A stretch of 64,000 nt of DNA from Coix lacryma-jobi var. lacryma-jobi (lineage: Eukaryota; Streptophyta; Magnoliopsida; Poales; Poaceae). The position numbers were made by a program, and so were the translations under genes. The DNA lies in assembly GCA_009763385.1 (NCBI GenBank), contig CM019823.1, positions 168,670,302 through 168,734,301 on the forward strand, in the 5' to 3' direction. Within the stretch, counting starts at the first letter, position 1. Each line of letters opens with the position of its first letter. This document shows positions 33,228 through 45,574 of this stretch, piece after piece. The notes below the pieces were generated by a model that was given only the letters and a program-made list of their open reading frames with translations, was not told where the DNA came from and searched no databases.

Positions 33228-35105
33228 TGAAGGACCGAGAATGCAACCAGAAAGCGACCAGAGGGGGGGTGAATGGGAGCTTCAAATTTCTTTTCAGAAA
33301 CTTGTCACCACTGTCCCAAGAATCAACCCCTAAGAGCAAACCCTAGAGTTTGTAAGTGTCCATGACCCTAGATGTAGGGTGGATGCTTCCAAGAAGCACA
33401 GCGGGACACTACACAACCCTAGAAACCCAACGCAACAGACGGAAACCAAATGCGACAACGGACAAACGAACTGCGAACGAAAACGCGCAAAACAACACTG
33501 ACCGGACTCTGGTGAAACAGAGCGTCCGGTCAAAGGATCAGCGTCCGGTCACAAAGAAAAAAACTGATGAACAGTAGCAAGGGCGAGTCCGGTCGCTGAT
33601 CAGTCGAGCGTCCGGTCAATGTCTCGCGGAACACAGCGAACCCATTCAACCACCGGACGCACTGTGTCAGCGTCTGGTCAGCCCGACGCCAGCGTCTGGT
33701 CGCCCCGAATCAGCCCCGTTCGTCCACCGATTCAACTCGATCTCACCCAAAACAAATCCACTAGGGATCCAACTTGGTGAGAGGAGTCACAAGGAGGATA
33801 GTGAGCTATCTCTAAGGAATCATGGCTCGAACCTATCTCCAAGTCGATGAATCGACGAAATTCGGGGGAAGGAGAAAAACTTGACCCGAAACGAAAGTCA
33901 ACCGATCTACTAGCTTGTGAGGTAAGATGTTAATTCCTTCGGTGGAAAGATGCACCTCACGATCTAGAACAACTCAGTTCAAATGGAATCACGAAAGACT
34001 CAACGTGGAGAGAGAACGAGTGACGGGAAAATCGTGGAGAAAACGAAGAACGCGAAGAACAAGTTCAAAACGCGAATCGAACCACGAATTGCTAGCCGAA
34101 ATTCGTCCCCACGAGGAGACAATGAGATTATGGTCTCGTTTCCTCAAAAAGCAAATACATAGAGGTATTGTTCACCGTCTCTGCGGATCTCAGTAGCTAC
34201 AGCAAGGATGAGGGAGAATAGGAAAACCTAGAAGGTAAAATAGCAATGGCTGAGATAATTTGGAGGGAGGGGAGGCCTCTCCTTATATAGCCTAATACAA
34301 TTATTTCCCTTCTACCCTTACGACTAACTACAGAGCGAACCAGCTAAACCCTAGGGTTATTCTGGACCAACTCGAGGTAGATGCTGATCCGACGGCCACG
34401 CCCGCACAACTGGTAGCGTTGCCTCGACGCAACCTCGCCGATTGCCGCCACGTGCCGCCACCGCTCCGCTTGTCCTTTTCCCAGACTTTGACCCCCGGTT
34501 TTGAGGCCCAAACAGGGAAACCAGCCTTCACGACCACCCCCGATTTTGAGGCCCAAACCGGGAAACCAGCCGTCCATCGCCTGAGTTTTGTGGCCCAAAC
34601 TCAGAAACCCGCGCAGCACCCAGGTTTTGAGGCCCAACCTGGAAACTGTCCTCAGCCCGAGTTTTATGGCCCAAACTCGGAAACCATCAGCACCCAGGTT
34701 TTGAGGCCCAAACCTGGAAACCGTCCACTTGGTGGTTTTTCTGTGGCTCAACCACCAAACCGAGCCGTAGAGGGGATGCACCGCCCGTGCACCCCGTCCA
34801 CCGACATGTGTCCCCAAGTCCTCAGCTCGAGCAACACCATGCCCGCAAGTCTCCGCTCGTCGCTGTCCCAGGCTGTCAGCCACCACAGCTGATCCTCGGG
34901 CCACCGGTCCCTCAGTCCAAGCCTCACGTCTGCCCTTCGCCACTCTCGGTCCATCGGCACGGCACGTCTCTACTTGACCTTCACCTTGCCTTTGATCACT
35001 GTATCCGTGCTCTACACCTGCACAACACAAACCAAAGAAGATGCGCATTATCCCAGTTGACAATCACTCATCACTCGAGACTCGGCATACATCCATGTAT
35101 CCGCA
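33228..35105 (-). repeat. Element D 3' LTR
   Basis: In + orientation starts TGAAGGACCGAGAATGC and ends ATCCATGTATCCGCA. TATATAAGG (minus, about 34282-34291) is a clear TATA box. At the place where B has CGGACAGTCCG palindromes, this LTR has repeats of GCGTCCGGTCA (about 33500-33715). About 80 bp present in the 5' LTR (about 42830-42912) are missing at about 33510, between two ACTCTG copies. Confidence 0.93.
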
Positions 35106-35821
35106 ATCTCCCCCTTGATGAGTGCATTGTCAACTACCAACACAAATCATAATGGAATAGAAGAAGGAAGGAAGAAGGAGAGAGAACTCGACCAAATGAC
35201 CCAAAAGCATAGCAAAAGCCGAAGAAGATCAAGTGGAAAGAGCAAGACAACTTGGTCCCCAAAGACATGGGCAACGGCTCAACGCAACCAAGCAAAGCAA
35301 GGCTAGCCCTCAAGAAGAGGTAGAACAGGCTCAACACCGCTAGCAGGAAAGCTTGATATCAATCGAAAAATCAATTGAAATCCAAGCAAAGATAGAGCTA
35401 GCCCTCAAGAAGAGGCAGAACGGGCTCAACACCGCTAGCAGAAAAGCTCCGGACCATTTGGAAAAATCAAAATCCGAAAAATCTGAGCCAGCTCAAATCC
35501 CCCTCCAATAGTGCACACAACCAGGAAATCTCCCCGTAGTTAATTTCTCCCCCTTAGTTCAACTCGGAAAGCACATGATTTGCAATATTTTCTCCCCTTA
35601 GTTGAAAATGCACTATCAACAATCTCCCCTCCAAAATGCATATGAGTCAAAATGCAAGTTAGCAGCTTCAGGAATATAGACGATAGAATATGGAGATGCT
35701 CGACAAAATGTTGTTCCGATGACTCAACAATAAGCACAGAATGCTAGCAGAGGCTCAAACTGATCACTAAATGCGAAATCTGAACATTGGAACAAAATGA
35801 GCAGTTTTCAGCCAAAAGAGT
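35106..35821 (-). other. Element D 3' region: polypurine tracts and stem-loop units
   Basis: The final tract AAGGGGGAGAT (minus, 35106-35116) abuts the LTR. Further tracts lie at about 35497-35507, 35527-35535, 35545-35556, 35590-35600 and 35621-35632. Stem-loop units equivalent to those in B lie at 35251-35292, 35302-35344 and 35396-35442. No ORF. Confidence 0.82.
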
Positions 35822-37236
35822 TGTCGGTGTTTCGAACCTAGGGGTATGACACCAACGAGTAATGTGATCGCGTGCTCTCTCCCTGGATGGTGACGCAAGA
35901 TGACACAAGGATTTATCCTGGTTCGGGCAAAGAAGGCCCTACGTCCAGCGGGGGGGATTCTTGTATTACTTGCACCTAAGTGCTTGTACAGGGGCAAATA
36001 CAAGCTCAGTAAGCGTGGACCGGAGTCCGGACTCGTGTGCGTGTGTGGACTCGTGTGTTGTCTCGTGGAGTTGCGTCTTTTTTCTAACCCGCGGAAAAAG
36101 GGCCCTGGTGTCCCTTTTATAGAGCAAGGGGAGGCCAGGGTTACACAAGGGTATTACAGGTGTCGGGGCGTACGGTGCCCGATACGGAGAAGGGTAGGAA
36201 ATCTGTCTTGTCGGGGTCACTGGAGCCGGTGTGGGTGTTGCTGTTGAGGCGTCCTTGAAGCGTGGCCTCCATCCTGGGTGCGGATGTGGAGGCGCGGCGA
36301 CGTGGAGGCAGTGCACCGCCCATCCCGGCACGTACGATACGCGCATAGTCCCGCCGGGTCTTAGGGGTACCTGTCTCCAATCATATGACAGCAATTAGGC
36401 CTCGAGGGGCGCAGAACCGGCCTCGAGGTGGCGCCTGCAGGAGGCTCGAGCTTCGCAGGTATGGCAAGTCCCGGGAATTCAGGCTTCGAGAGGTGGCTCG
36501 AACGTGCTATAGTGCGTGGTATGGCCGAACAGTGCTGCGCTTGTGCCTTTTGCCCATGCTTGTGGTGAAAACGAGGTTTGACTCTAGCTAGCTCCGGTTC
36601 ATTGTGGCACACGCTGTGCACTGGAGGATGTGACTGGAGTAGGTGGACGCATTAAATGCACAGCATGGGACTTGGCATCCGATGTCTGTGCCACTCGAGG
36701 GAGGCGGTAAAGCGTCTCGAGGAATAGGTTGTCGTGCCAGAGAGGCTCGAGGTCCCCATGTGGGGTCTCGAAGTGTAGCGTTCGGCTGTGGGGGGCTCGA
36801 GGCCTACATGCCAGGGCTCGAGGGTTTAGTGGAGCGCTCGCCCGAGGCCTGGCTTGGAGGGCTCGGGCGAGACGGAGAACGAGCGCCAGCCTGAGGCTTG
36901 GCTCGGAGGGCTCGGGCGAGACGGAGAACGAGCGCCAGCCTGAGGCTTGGCTTGGAGGGCTCGGGCGAGACGGAGAACGAGCGCCAGCCTGAGGCCTGGC
37001 TCGGAGGGCTCGGGCGAGACGGAGAACGAGCGCCAGCCTCAGGCCTGGCTCGGAGGGCTCGGGCGAGACGGAGAACGAGCGCCAGCCTGAGGCCTGGCTC
37101 GGAGGGCCATCGTTGTAGGCCTCGAGGGGTTGGTCTTTTAGGGGGTTAGACTAGTTAGGTTTGTTATTAATTGGTGTTCCAGGTTTAACCTATTTGTTTG
37201 CGTTGATTGGGGTACCCCTTCGGCGTTCCCCCGACA
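35822..37236 (-). mobile_element. Solo LTR H (Ty3/gypsy, Tat-like) inside D
   Basis: 1415 bp with TGTCGG...CCGACA ends and exact TSD AGAGT (35817-35821 and 37237-37241). In its own sense it starts TGTCGGGGGAACGCC and ends TTCGAAACACCGACA, the style of grass Tat-lineage LTRs. No internal region or second LTR is present, so it is a solo LTR left by LTR-LTR recombination. A 49-bp tandem array sits at 36844-37108. The surrounding D sequence is collinear with C, which confirms the empty site. Confidence 0.9.
36844..37108. repeat. 49-bp tandem repeat, five copies plus a partial one, in solo LTR H
   Basis: Units start GAGGC(C/T)TGGCT(C/T)GGAGGG at 36844, 36893, 36942, 36991, 37040 and 37089, strictly 49 bp apart. 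The core GAGGCCTGGCTTGGAGGGCT recurs in the unrelated-position array of element G (62051 onward), also with a 49-bp period. Confidence 0.93.
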
Positions 37237-37241
37237 AGAGT

Positions 37242-38070
37242 ATTCACCATCGAAATAGCACTGAAACATGTATAGACAGGAAGTCAAACAAGTGCTAAAC
37301 ATGTATACAAAGTGAACTACCCCTAGCAAGGTTCAATCATGATGCTAGAGAATGAAACATAGACTTGTGTATCCAAATTTTATCGGAGTTGCAGCGGTTT
37401 AGATTACACAAGTTCAAATTTAGCATATGATTGCGAGAGGTCGAAAGCTTGTCATTGCCTAACTTTTCAACTGTGCGAAGACTATGCAGAAGCAATCAGA
37501 AGCTTAAAGCAACAGTTTCGGTCATACACTACACAGCTCTAGTTTAACTCAAAGTGCAATGAGAGACAGTCTTGATACTGTGATGTGCTGACAAGCAATC
37601 CCATCTCGATCTTTCCAATTCACTTAACTTGGTTCAAAATTAAAATAGAATATGGACAAACCAAGCAAGTGAATGACTCGGAACTAGAGACATAGCAATC
37701 TAGCATATATGAAGAGCACAAGTGATTTCAACAATTTTACACATGCTAGTTGCATATCTCAATGGTGAACATTTTCAAGTTTTATGTTCATTAAGCAGGT
37801 TCACCATTCAAAAATAGCTCAGCTCACAGCATGTATCAGTGATCAGAAAGAGCATAAGCTACAAGCATCATTAGATAGCATCGGAGCATACACTAAGCAG
37901 AGCATAGTCACATTCTAAGGATTATATTAATGAAGCTCTGAATGTAAATATGCAAGATGAAATGCAAAGATGCATGAAGAAACCAAAAGAGGGAAAAAGA
38001 GTCCGTCTATAATACAAGGACCAAAATGTTTCCCCCATCTAAAAGGGGAAACACACACCAAGCTCACCTC
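37242..38070 (-). other. 3' untranslated region of element D
   Basis: AT-rich, no ORF, collinear with C 19321-20190 on the opposite strand. Confidence 0.75.
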
Positions 38071-38541
38071 TCAACCTAGCAAAAGTTGATTGGTCCAAAG
38101 GCTTGGTGAAAATATCAACCAACTGATGATGAGCATCGACATGGGGAAGATCGATATCACCCTTCTCATAGTGGTCTGGCAGAAAATGAAAGCGCACATC
38201 AATGTGTTGGTCTTAGAGTGCAGCACGGGGTTCTTAGCAACGCTAATTGCACTCGTGTTGTCACAAAGCAAAGGAACGCGAGTAAAGCTCAGACCAAAAT
38301 CACGCAAAGTGGCCATCATCCAAAGCAATTGAGAACAGCAGCTAGCCGCAGCAACATACTCAGCCTCCGTGGTAGACTGGGCGATACTAGACTGCTTGCG
38401 AGAAGACCACGATACAAGAGAAGAACCAATAAACTGACAAGTCCCAGAAGTGGACTTGCGATCAATACGACAACCAGCAAAATCGGCATCAGAGTAAACC
38501 GCAAAGGGAGAGGGTGGAGGAAGCAGAATACCAAATCCCAA
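38071..38541 (-). pseudogene. Element D pol: RNase H
   Basis: 156 codons open: YSDADFAGCRIDRKSTSGTC at the start, STTEAEYVAAASCCSQ in the middle (catalytic region of copia RNase H), ending near SPSLWTNQ. A frameshift after the central part (around 38180) changes the C-terminal phrase relative to C. It is separated from the RT frame by a shift at about 38560-38620. Best copy of this domain for family 2 in the window. Confidence 0.88.
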
Positions 38542-38617
38542 ACTCTGGAGTGAAGCATAAGTACCTCATAATGCGCTTGACCGCCTGACGGTGAGAAGTG
38601 CGCGGCGATGACTGAAA

Positions 38618-39490
38618 TCACGCGCACAGACACACCGTGAACTGGATGTCCGGGCGTGTCGCCGTTAGGTACAGCAGCGACCTGATCATACTCCGGTACT
38701 CCTTCTGGTCCACAGCTTCTCCATCCACATCCGCATCCAGGGTCGTCATGGTCGACATGGGTGTCGAAAGAGGCTTGGCCTCACCCATATCGAACCTCTT
38801 CAGCAAGTCTTTGGTATACTTGCCCTGGTGCACAAATGTCCCTTCTCGGGATTGCTTAATTTGCAATCCAAGAAAGAAAGTCAGCTCGCCCATCATACTC
38901 ATCTCGAACTCCCTGCTCATAGTATCTGCAAACTTGGCAACCAAAGCGTGAGAAGAACCACCGAAAATGATATCATCCAAGTAAATCTGGACCAAGAGAG
39001 AGTCATTGTCTTGCTTGAGGAGGAAAAAAGTGTTTTATCCACACATCCCATTTAAAACCCTTAGCAAGCAAAAAGGTTTTCAACCTATCATACCAGGCTC
39101 TAGGGGCTTGTTTCAAACCATACAAAGCTTTGTGAAGTTTAAAGACATGGTTTGGAAACTTGGGATTTTCAAAACCGGGGGGTTGTTTCACATATACTTC
39201 CTCTTCTATGTAGCCATTTAAGAAGGCACTCTTGACATCCATTTGAAAAAGTTTGAACCCTTTGGATGCAGTAAAAGCCAAGAGAATCCTAATTGCCTCC
39301 AAACGAGCTACAGGAGCAAAAGTCTCCTCATAGTCTATCCCCTCCTTCTGACTATACCCCTGGGCTACAAGCCTGGCCTTGTTTCTCACAACATGACCAT
39401 CCTCTCCTTGTTTGTTTTTGAAAACTCATTTTGTCCCAATAGGGTGACACTTAGGAGGAAGAGGAACCAAAACCCAAACCCGATTTCATT
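38618..39490 (-). pseudogene. Element D pol: reverse transcriptase
   Basis: Two adjoining frames, 39389-39003 (129 codons) and 38995-38618 (126 codons). The first has NKARLVAQGYSQKEGIDYEE, MDVKSAFLNG and HVFKLHKALYGLKQAPRAWY. The second carries the catalytic box as YLDDIIFGG, where C and A have YVDD, then FFLGLQIKQS and the connection region. A small break at about 38996-39005 separates them. The N-terminal DPDWVNAMHEEL lies further upstream (about 39500-39535) in another frame. Confidence 0.9.
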
Positions 39491-40830
39491 CAAAATTTTC
39501 AAGCTCCTCATGCATGGCATTGACCCAATCTGGATCAGATAAAGCGTGTCCAACATCTCGGGGTTCAAAATCAGCAACAAATGCAAAATGAGCAAAGTGA
39601 GAGATTTGTTGTGACCTTGACCGAGTGACACGTTCGCTGATGCTGCCGATCATCTGTTGAGGCGGGTGTTGGCGCTGGATGTGTCGTGGCGCCTCCCAAG
39701 CTGGAAGAAACCTCCCCCTCAACAGCAGCTGCCTCCTCGGGTACAAAATGTACCGCTCGAGGTGGCGGATCCCACGGCCCCCAAGTAGTCGAAGAAGAGG
39801 GATCGGGGCCGTGAGTGGTAGTAGAGGCCGCTCTTTGCGGCTCAGCAGGTGGAGGTGGTGCTGGGTCATCCATCCCTTCAGCACCCTCATCCTCATCATC
39901 AAAAAGAGGTTCGCCAACCTCATGATCACCTGCACGCTCAAAACGAGAAGAAGGACAAACCATGGTCTCGTCGAAGGTGACATCTGATGTCTCCATGAAT
40001 CGGTTAGTATCAAGGTTAAGTACACGATATGCACGAGTATGAGTGCCATAACCCAAAAATACCCGTCAGAAGAACGAGACTCAAATTTGTCCAGGTTGCC
40101 TTTCTTAAGTATAAAACAGTGGCAACCAAAGACTCTAAAATAACTCACCTTGGGCAGTTTTCTAAAACGCAACTCATAAGAAGTCTTTTTCGAGAAATCT
40201 CGGAAAAAGATGTGATTGGAATGTAGCATGCAGTGCTCATAGCTTCGGCACAATATTGCCTAGGAGTCCCTATGCTCATCAGCATCGTCCTGGCCATCTC
40301 AACAAGGGTCCGATTCTTCCTCTCTACAACACCATTCTGAGGGGGTGTGTAGGGGGAAGAAAACTAATGCTCTAAACCCAAAGAGTTATAAAACTCCTCA
40401 AAATCCGAATTCTTGAATTCGGAACCATTATCACTCCTAATAGCTCGCATTGAGTTCAAAGGGAACTCGTTCTGAAGACGCAAAATCAGATTGCGAGCAA
40501 AGGAGAAAGTCTCGGTCTTCTCAGCTAAAAAAGAAGACCCACGATATCTCAAAAAATCATCAACAACAACAAGCACGAACCACTTCCCCCCAACCGAGCT
40601 CACCCGAGCCGGACCAACAAGGTCCATGTGCAAAAGCTCTCTAGGGCGCTTAGTCATGACCTGACTCACTGGATGGTGGGGAGCGGCAACCATTTTCCCA
40701 TATCTACAAGAATGGCAAACAAGATCCTTCTCCATGGATAACTTGGGCAATCCTCGGATTAAGCCAAGTGAGCTAAGTCTTGCAAGCAAGTCGAAGCTCA
40801 GGTGACCGAGTCTCTATGCCACTTCCAAAG
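39491..40830 (-). pseudogene. Element D pol: integrase and linker
   Basis: 40789-40364 is open for 141 codons with HMDLVGPARVSSVGG (first Asp) and SDNGSEFKNSDF (second Asp). The Glu phrase (GVVERKN type) lies near 40310-40335 in a shifted frame. The C-terminal region and Pro-rich linker are read in 40253-39486 and 40056-39571, including SYFRVFGCHCFILKKGN and an acidic EDEG stretch. Several shifts and a stop after the GLEH codons (about 40364) break it. Confidence 0.87.
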
Positions 40831-40919
40831 ATCAGAGGAGGAAGGTCTAGCCAAAAGACAACAAGAAATGCCAAACAACTCCGAGAAATCCGCACGAAAG
40901 ACTTTTCCAAAGGGCGAAA

Positions 40920-42480
40920 TCATACATACAAGATTGCCCTGAGGATCCAAAATACGACTGAGATTCGGCTTAAAACGAATCTCGTAGTCATCATCGAAAA
41001 GTTGTGAAACAGAAAGAAGGTTAAAATGCAAGTTAGAAACAAGAGCAACATCGCGCAACACAAAGTGCTCATTAACTCGCACCGACCCACGAGACAACAC
41101 TTTACCTTTACTATTGTCGCCGAAGGTGATAAACTCCTTTCCGCAACTGGACTAAGACTGGAGAACCACTTAGCGTTTCCGGTCATATGCCTTGAGCACC
41201 CGGAATCCACCAACCAAACGTTCTCCAATCGTTTTACCTGGGAGGTGTCATCGTCGTCGTCGTCGTTCCGAGGATTCTCCTCCAGCTCGCTGTCGACCTC
41301 CTTGCCGAGGGCCATGGTGCAAAATCCCTCGTTGTCAGCGAAGAAGCAGAGACCATTCAATTTGTCCTCGATCCTCTTCTTCTTCTCGGACTCGTCGTCG
41401 CTTGAGGCAGCGGAGTCATCATCCGAGTCGTCGATGTCGCTGAGCGTGGCGAAGAAAGCACGCTGCTCAGCCTGGGCCTTCTCTAAGTACTTCGTCTTGA
41501 TGTACTCCTTGTCGAAGCCGCCCTTCCGCTTGTGCTTCGTGGGGACGTACTTCTCCTTGCGCTTGCCGGAGTCGTACTTGTGCCCATGATCCGCCTTGCC
41601 GAAGACTTGCTTGTTCTTCTTCGGGCAATTGGCGATGAAGTGGTTGGGGTCGCCGCACTCAAAGCATCCTGAATGTCCTCCTCCGCGGCGACGGTTCATG
41701 CGGTTGTTGTGGAACCGCGAGAACCGATTGGCGAGCAAAGCCAACTCATCATCCCCCATGAACTCCAACTGCTCCTCTGTGACAGAAAGAAGAGAGGAAA
41801 GTGCAAAGCCTCCAGAGGGGTTAGCAGAAGAGCTAGAAAGCAAAGTCATTGACGGGCCAGAAGGATTTTCATAAGAAGCCCTCACCATGGCATCGATCTC
41901 ACTGGACTTGAGCTTACTTAAGAGCTCGTCGCACGTGAGGGTCTCATAGTTAGGTGATTCGATGATCGCCTGAACCTTGGAATCCCACACCGACCGATCA
42001 AGAGTATGGAGTAGTTTGAGAGCTCTCTCATGATCGTCGAAAGGCAACAGCTCCTTGTTAGCCCTCATCCTGTTGACAATCACCTGAAAGCGAGCGAATA
42101 AACTTTCTATGCTCTCGCCAGGCATGTGTCGAAAGTTCTCATACTCTCGCTTGAATGACTCATAGAGACGGGTTTTGACTTGAGTGGTTCCCTCATGGAA
42201 ACGCATAGCAATGGACAAATCCGAGCCGTAGCGAGGTGAGAAACGCGATCAAACTCACTCATGCTCAGGCATGAGAAAAGAGCATTATGGGCTCGGCTAT
42301 TGGCATCGTGTTCATTGATCTGATGCTGAGTGACACGAGCAGCCAAGACCACGTAATCGGTAGAGTTGCAAATATCCCAATGGAAGCACCCAAACTCTGC
42401 AGATAGGCCGACATGCGTATCTTCCAATACGCATAGTTCATCCCATCGAAAAACGGCGGTTTGCCCACGCCGCGATCCAA
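40920..42480 (-). pseudogene. Element D gag-protease (short, fused form)
   Basis: Starts at 42480 with TTG in place of B's ATG (context otherwise the same, then DRGVGKPPFFDG). It is shifted at about 42330 and again near 42220. From 42218 to 40920 it is open for 432 codons: capsid region (GESIESLFARFQVIVNRMRA), zinc knuckle CFECGDPNHFIANC (about 41640-41680), Lys-rich and acidic stretches, then directly VDSGCSRHMTG of the protease (about 41170-41200). The coiled coil and second knuckle of C are missing because the GT...AG segment is gone (junction 41237/41238). The longest open frame in family 2 here. Confidence 0.9.
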
Positions 42481-42526
42481 GTCGCCTTCGGTGGATCTGG
42501 AACCGGCTAAGGTGGAAGATCCTTAA

Positions 42527-42542
42527 CCTGCTCCGATACCAA
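42527..42542 (-). other. Primer binding site of element D
   Basis: On the minus strand TTGGTATCGGAGCAGG directly follows the 5' LTR, as in B. Confidence 0.82.
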
Positions 42543-42543
42543 T

Positions 42544-44501
42544 TGAAGGACCGAGAATGCAACCAGAAAGCGACCAGAGGGGGGGTGAATGGGAGCTTCA
42601 AATTTCTTTTCAGAAACTTGTCACCACTGTCCCAAGAATCAACCCCTAAGAGCAAACCCTAGAGTTTGTAAGTGTCCACGACCCTAGATGTAGGGTGGAT
42701 GCTTCCAAGAAGCACAGCGGAACACTACACAACCCTAGAAACCCAACGCAAAAGACGTAAACCAAATGCGACAAACGGACAAACGAACTGCGAACGAAAA
42801 TGCGCAAAACAACACTGACCGGACTCTGCCTGCGTCTGGTCAAGCACCACCGGACGCGTCCGTCAACACAGAACAGATATGGGAGCTCTCTGAGTTGGAC
42901 CAGACTCTGGTGAACAGAGCGTCCGGTCAAAGGATCAGCGTCCGGTCACAAAGACAAAAACTGATGAACAGTAGCAAGGGCGAGTCCGGTCGCTGATCAG
43001 TCGAGCGTCCGGTCAATGTCTCGCGGAACACAGCGAACACCCATTCAACCACCGGACGCACTGTGTCAGCGTCTGGTCAGCCCGACGCCAGCGCCTGGTC
43101 GCCCCGAATCAGCCCCGTTCGTCCACCGATTCAACTCGATCTCACCCAAAACAAATCCACTAGGGATCCAACTTGGTGAGAGGAGTCACAAGGAGGATAG
43201 TGAGCTATCTCTAAGGAATCATGGCTCGAACCTATCTCCAAGTCGATGAATCGACGAAATTCGGGGGAAGGGAGAAAAACTTGACCCGAAACGAAAGTCA
43301 ACCGATCTACTAGCTTGTGAGGTAAGATGTTAATTCCTTCGGTGGAAAGATGCGCCTCACGATCTAGAACAACTCAGTTCAAACGGAATCACGAAAGACT
43401 CAACGTGGAGAGAGAACGAGTGACGGGAAAATCGTGGAGAAAACGAAGAACGCGAAGAACAAGTTCAAAACGCGAATCGAACCACGAATGCTAGCCGAAA
43501 TTCGTCCCCACGAGGAGACAATGAGATTACGGTCTCGTTTCCTCAAAAAGAAATACACAGAGGTATTGTTCACCGTCTCTGCGGATCTCAGTAGCTACAG
43601 CAAGGATGAGGGAGAACAGGAAAACCTAGAAGGTAAAATAGCAATGGCTGAGATAATTTGGAGGGAGGGGAGGCCTCTCCTTATATAGCCTAATACAATT
43701 ATTCCCCTTCTACCCTTACGACTAACTACAGAACGAACCAGCTAAACCCTAGGGTTATTCTGGACCAACTCGAGGTAGATGCTGATCCAACGGCCACGCC
43801 CGCACAACTGGTAGCGTTGCCTCGACGCAACCTCACCGATTGCCGCCACGTGCCGCCACTGCTCCACTTGTCCTTTTCCCGGACTTTGACCCCCGGTTTT
43901 GAGGCCCAAACCGGGAAACCAGCCTTCACGACCAACCCCCGGTTTTGAGGCCCAAACCAGGAAACCAGCCGTCCAGCGCCTGAGTTTTGTGGCCCAAACT
44001 CAGAAACCTGCAGCACCCAGGTTTTGAGGCCCAAACCTGGAAACCGTCCTCAGCCTGAGTTTTATGGCCCAAACTCGGAAACCATCGGCACCCAGGTTTT
44101 GAGGCCCAAACCTGGAAACCGTCCACTCGGTGGTTTTTCTGTGGCTCAACCACCAAACCGAGCCGTAGAGGGGATGCACCGCTCGTGCACCCCGTCCACC
44201 GACATGTGTCCCCAGTCCTCAGCTCGAGCAACACCATGCCCGCAAGTCTCCGCTCGTCGCTGTCCCAGGCTGTCAGCCACCACAGCTGATCCTCGGCCAC
44301 CGGTCCCTTAGTCCAAGCCTCATGTCTGCCCTTCGCCACTCTCGGTCCATCGACACGGCACGTCTCTACTTGACCTTCACCTTGCCTTTGATCACTATAT
44401 CCGTGCTCGACACCTGCACAACACAAACCAAAGAAGATGCGCATTATCCCAGTTGATAATCACTCATCACTCGAGACTCGGCATACATCCATGTATCCGC
44501 A
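42544..44501 (-). repeat. Element D 5' LTR
   Basis: 1958 bp, + orientation TGAAGGACCGAG...TGTATCCGCA. TATATAAGG (minus, about 43679-43690). Repeats of GCGTCCGGTCA or its variants at about 42820-43100. The inverted GGTTT..AAACC series at about 43880-44125. Keeps the ~80 bp missing from the 3' LTR. Confidence 0.93.
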
Positions 44502-44506
44502 TGCTG

Positions 44507-44629
44507 CCGTGCAGTCACATTCTCCCCTTGAGAGCTAGAGCTACCTCTTCGAGATAGTTGCTTGCTCCTCCCCCTATGCGGATCCATCCTTTGCTTCACC
44601 CTTCTCTCATCACCTCTTCCTCCCAACAT
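44507..44629 (-). pseudogene. Element E third ORF, N-terminal part
   Basis: The ATG is at 44629-44627, and the frame reads M-L-G-G-R-G-D-E-R-R, the same start as A's third ORF (26783) but without A's extra base. It is cut after 41 codons by element D (target copy at 44502-44506). The rest of the ORF continues at 33222 on the far side of D. Confidence 0.8.
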
Positions 44630-45560
44630 CTAGAAACATGGAAACTGTGAATTAGAAGACTACATAAGAGCTAGTAGGTTATAGTGTGGCAATAGACTTT
44701 GATGGATAGAGTGTTGCTTGGATCAAGCCCCTGCTCGTGGTCCGGCACTGCCACTCGAGGAGCGGCACTGCCGGGGCCCGGCACTGCCGTGCTGAGCGCG
44801 GCACAACCGCACAGGCAGGCCAGGTCTGAGCCAAGAAACACACATCCATCATTCCTACTGCCTCTCCTCCTATCATCTACAAACCCCTTCTACAACCTCT
44901 AAGTACAACTACCATGGAGCATTTTACAAATCGGGAAAAACTAGGGTTAGGGATTTGAAGTTTCACCTTGAGATGGAGAGGAGAGGGAAGGAGACCCTTG
45001 GGGAAGGGAGATCGGAGCTGCAACGGAGGGGAGCTCGGAGCTGCGCCGCTACAGGCCAGAAACGCCGGGAGGGAGCCCGGTGGGAGGTTCGACCGTGGGT
45101 CGCCCTTTTCACCCCCCGTGAGAGAGAGAGACGCGGTTCACGGGCTGGGTGAAAGAGGGAGAGAGGTGGAGCCATCCGGTAGAAGTAGAAAAATTTTCCT
45201 TTGGCCCCACATGGTAACAATCGATTCAGGCTGAACCGACTAGTCGCGGCACTACCGTGCCCAGCGCGGTACTGTCGGGGCCCGGCACTTCCGCGGCTGG
45301 CCCGGCACTGCCGGGCAGTTACCACACAGCAGATTTATCTCTAAGTTATTATATCTCTTCTTTGGAGTGGACACATACTGCTTGCATGTTATGACCAGTG
45401 ACAATCAATCAAATACAAAACAATGGTCATTTCAAGCAAGTTTCTTTTCAAAGATTTTGAAACACAATGTATGAAAGTTTTGAAATCGGCTTTGCCTAGG
45501 TCAAACTAGTTGATCAATCAAGCATGCTAGGTTTCAAACTACGTTACGAGAGTCAAGTAT
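44630..45560 (-). other. Region between pol and third ORF of element E
   Basis: Collinear with A 25861-26782. CGGCACTGCCG-type clusters lie at about 44742-44810 and 45245-45318. No supported ORF. Confidence 0.55.
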
Positions 45561-45574
45561 GTTTAGTTCACTTC

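Larger units (their letters stand above)
33228..44501 (-). mobile_element. Element D: Ty1/copia (Sirevirus-type) retrotransposon, family 2
   Basis: Minus-strand member of B's family, inserted in E's third ORF with exact TSD TGCTG. 5' LTR 42544-44501 (1958 bp), 3' LTR 33228-35105 (1878 bp). Order in its sense: LTR, primer site, short gag fused in frame to protease, integrase, RT, RNase H, long 3' region with solo LTR H, polypurine tracts and stem-loops, LTR. It lacks the 1,830-bp GT...AG gag segment of C. Frames are longer than in C but still interrupted. Confidence 0.94.

Noticed and set aside
36643..37149. Plus-strand ORFs with repeated Arg-rich peptides in solo LTR H
   Set aside because: Translation of the 49-bp tandem repeat.
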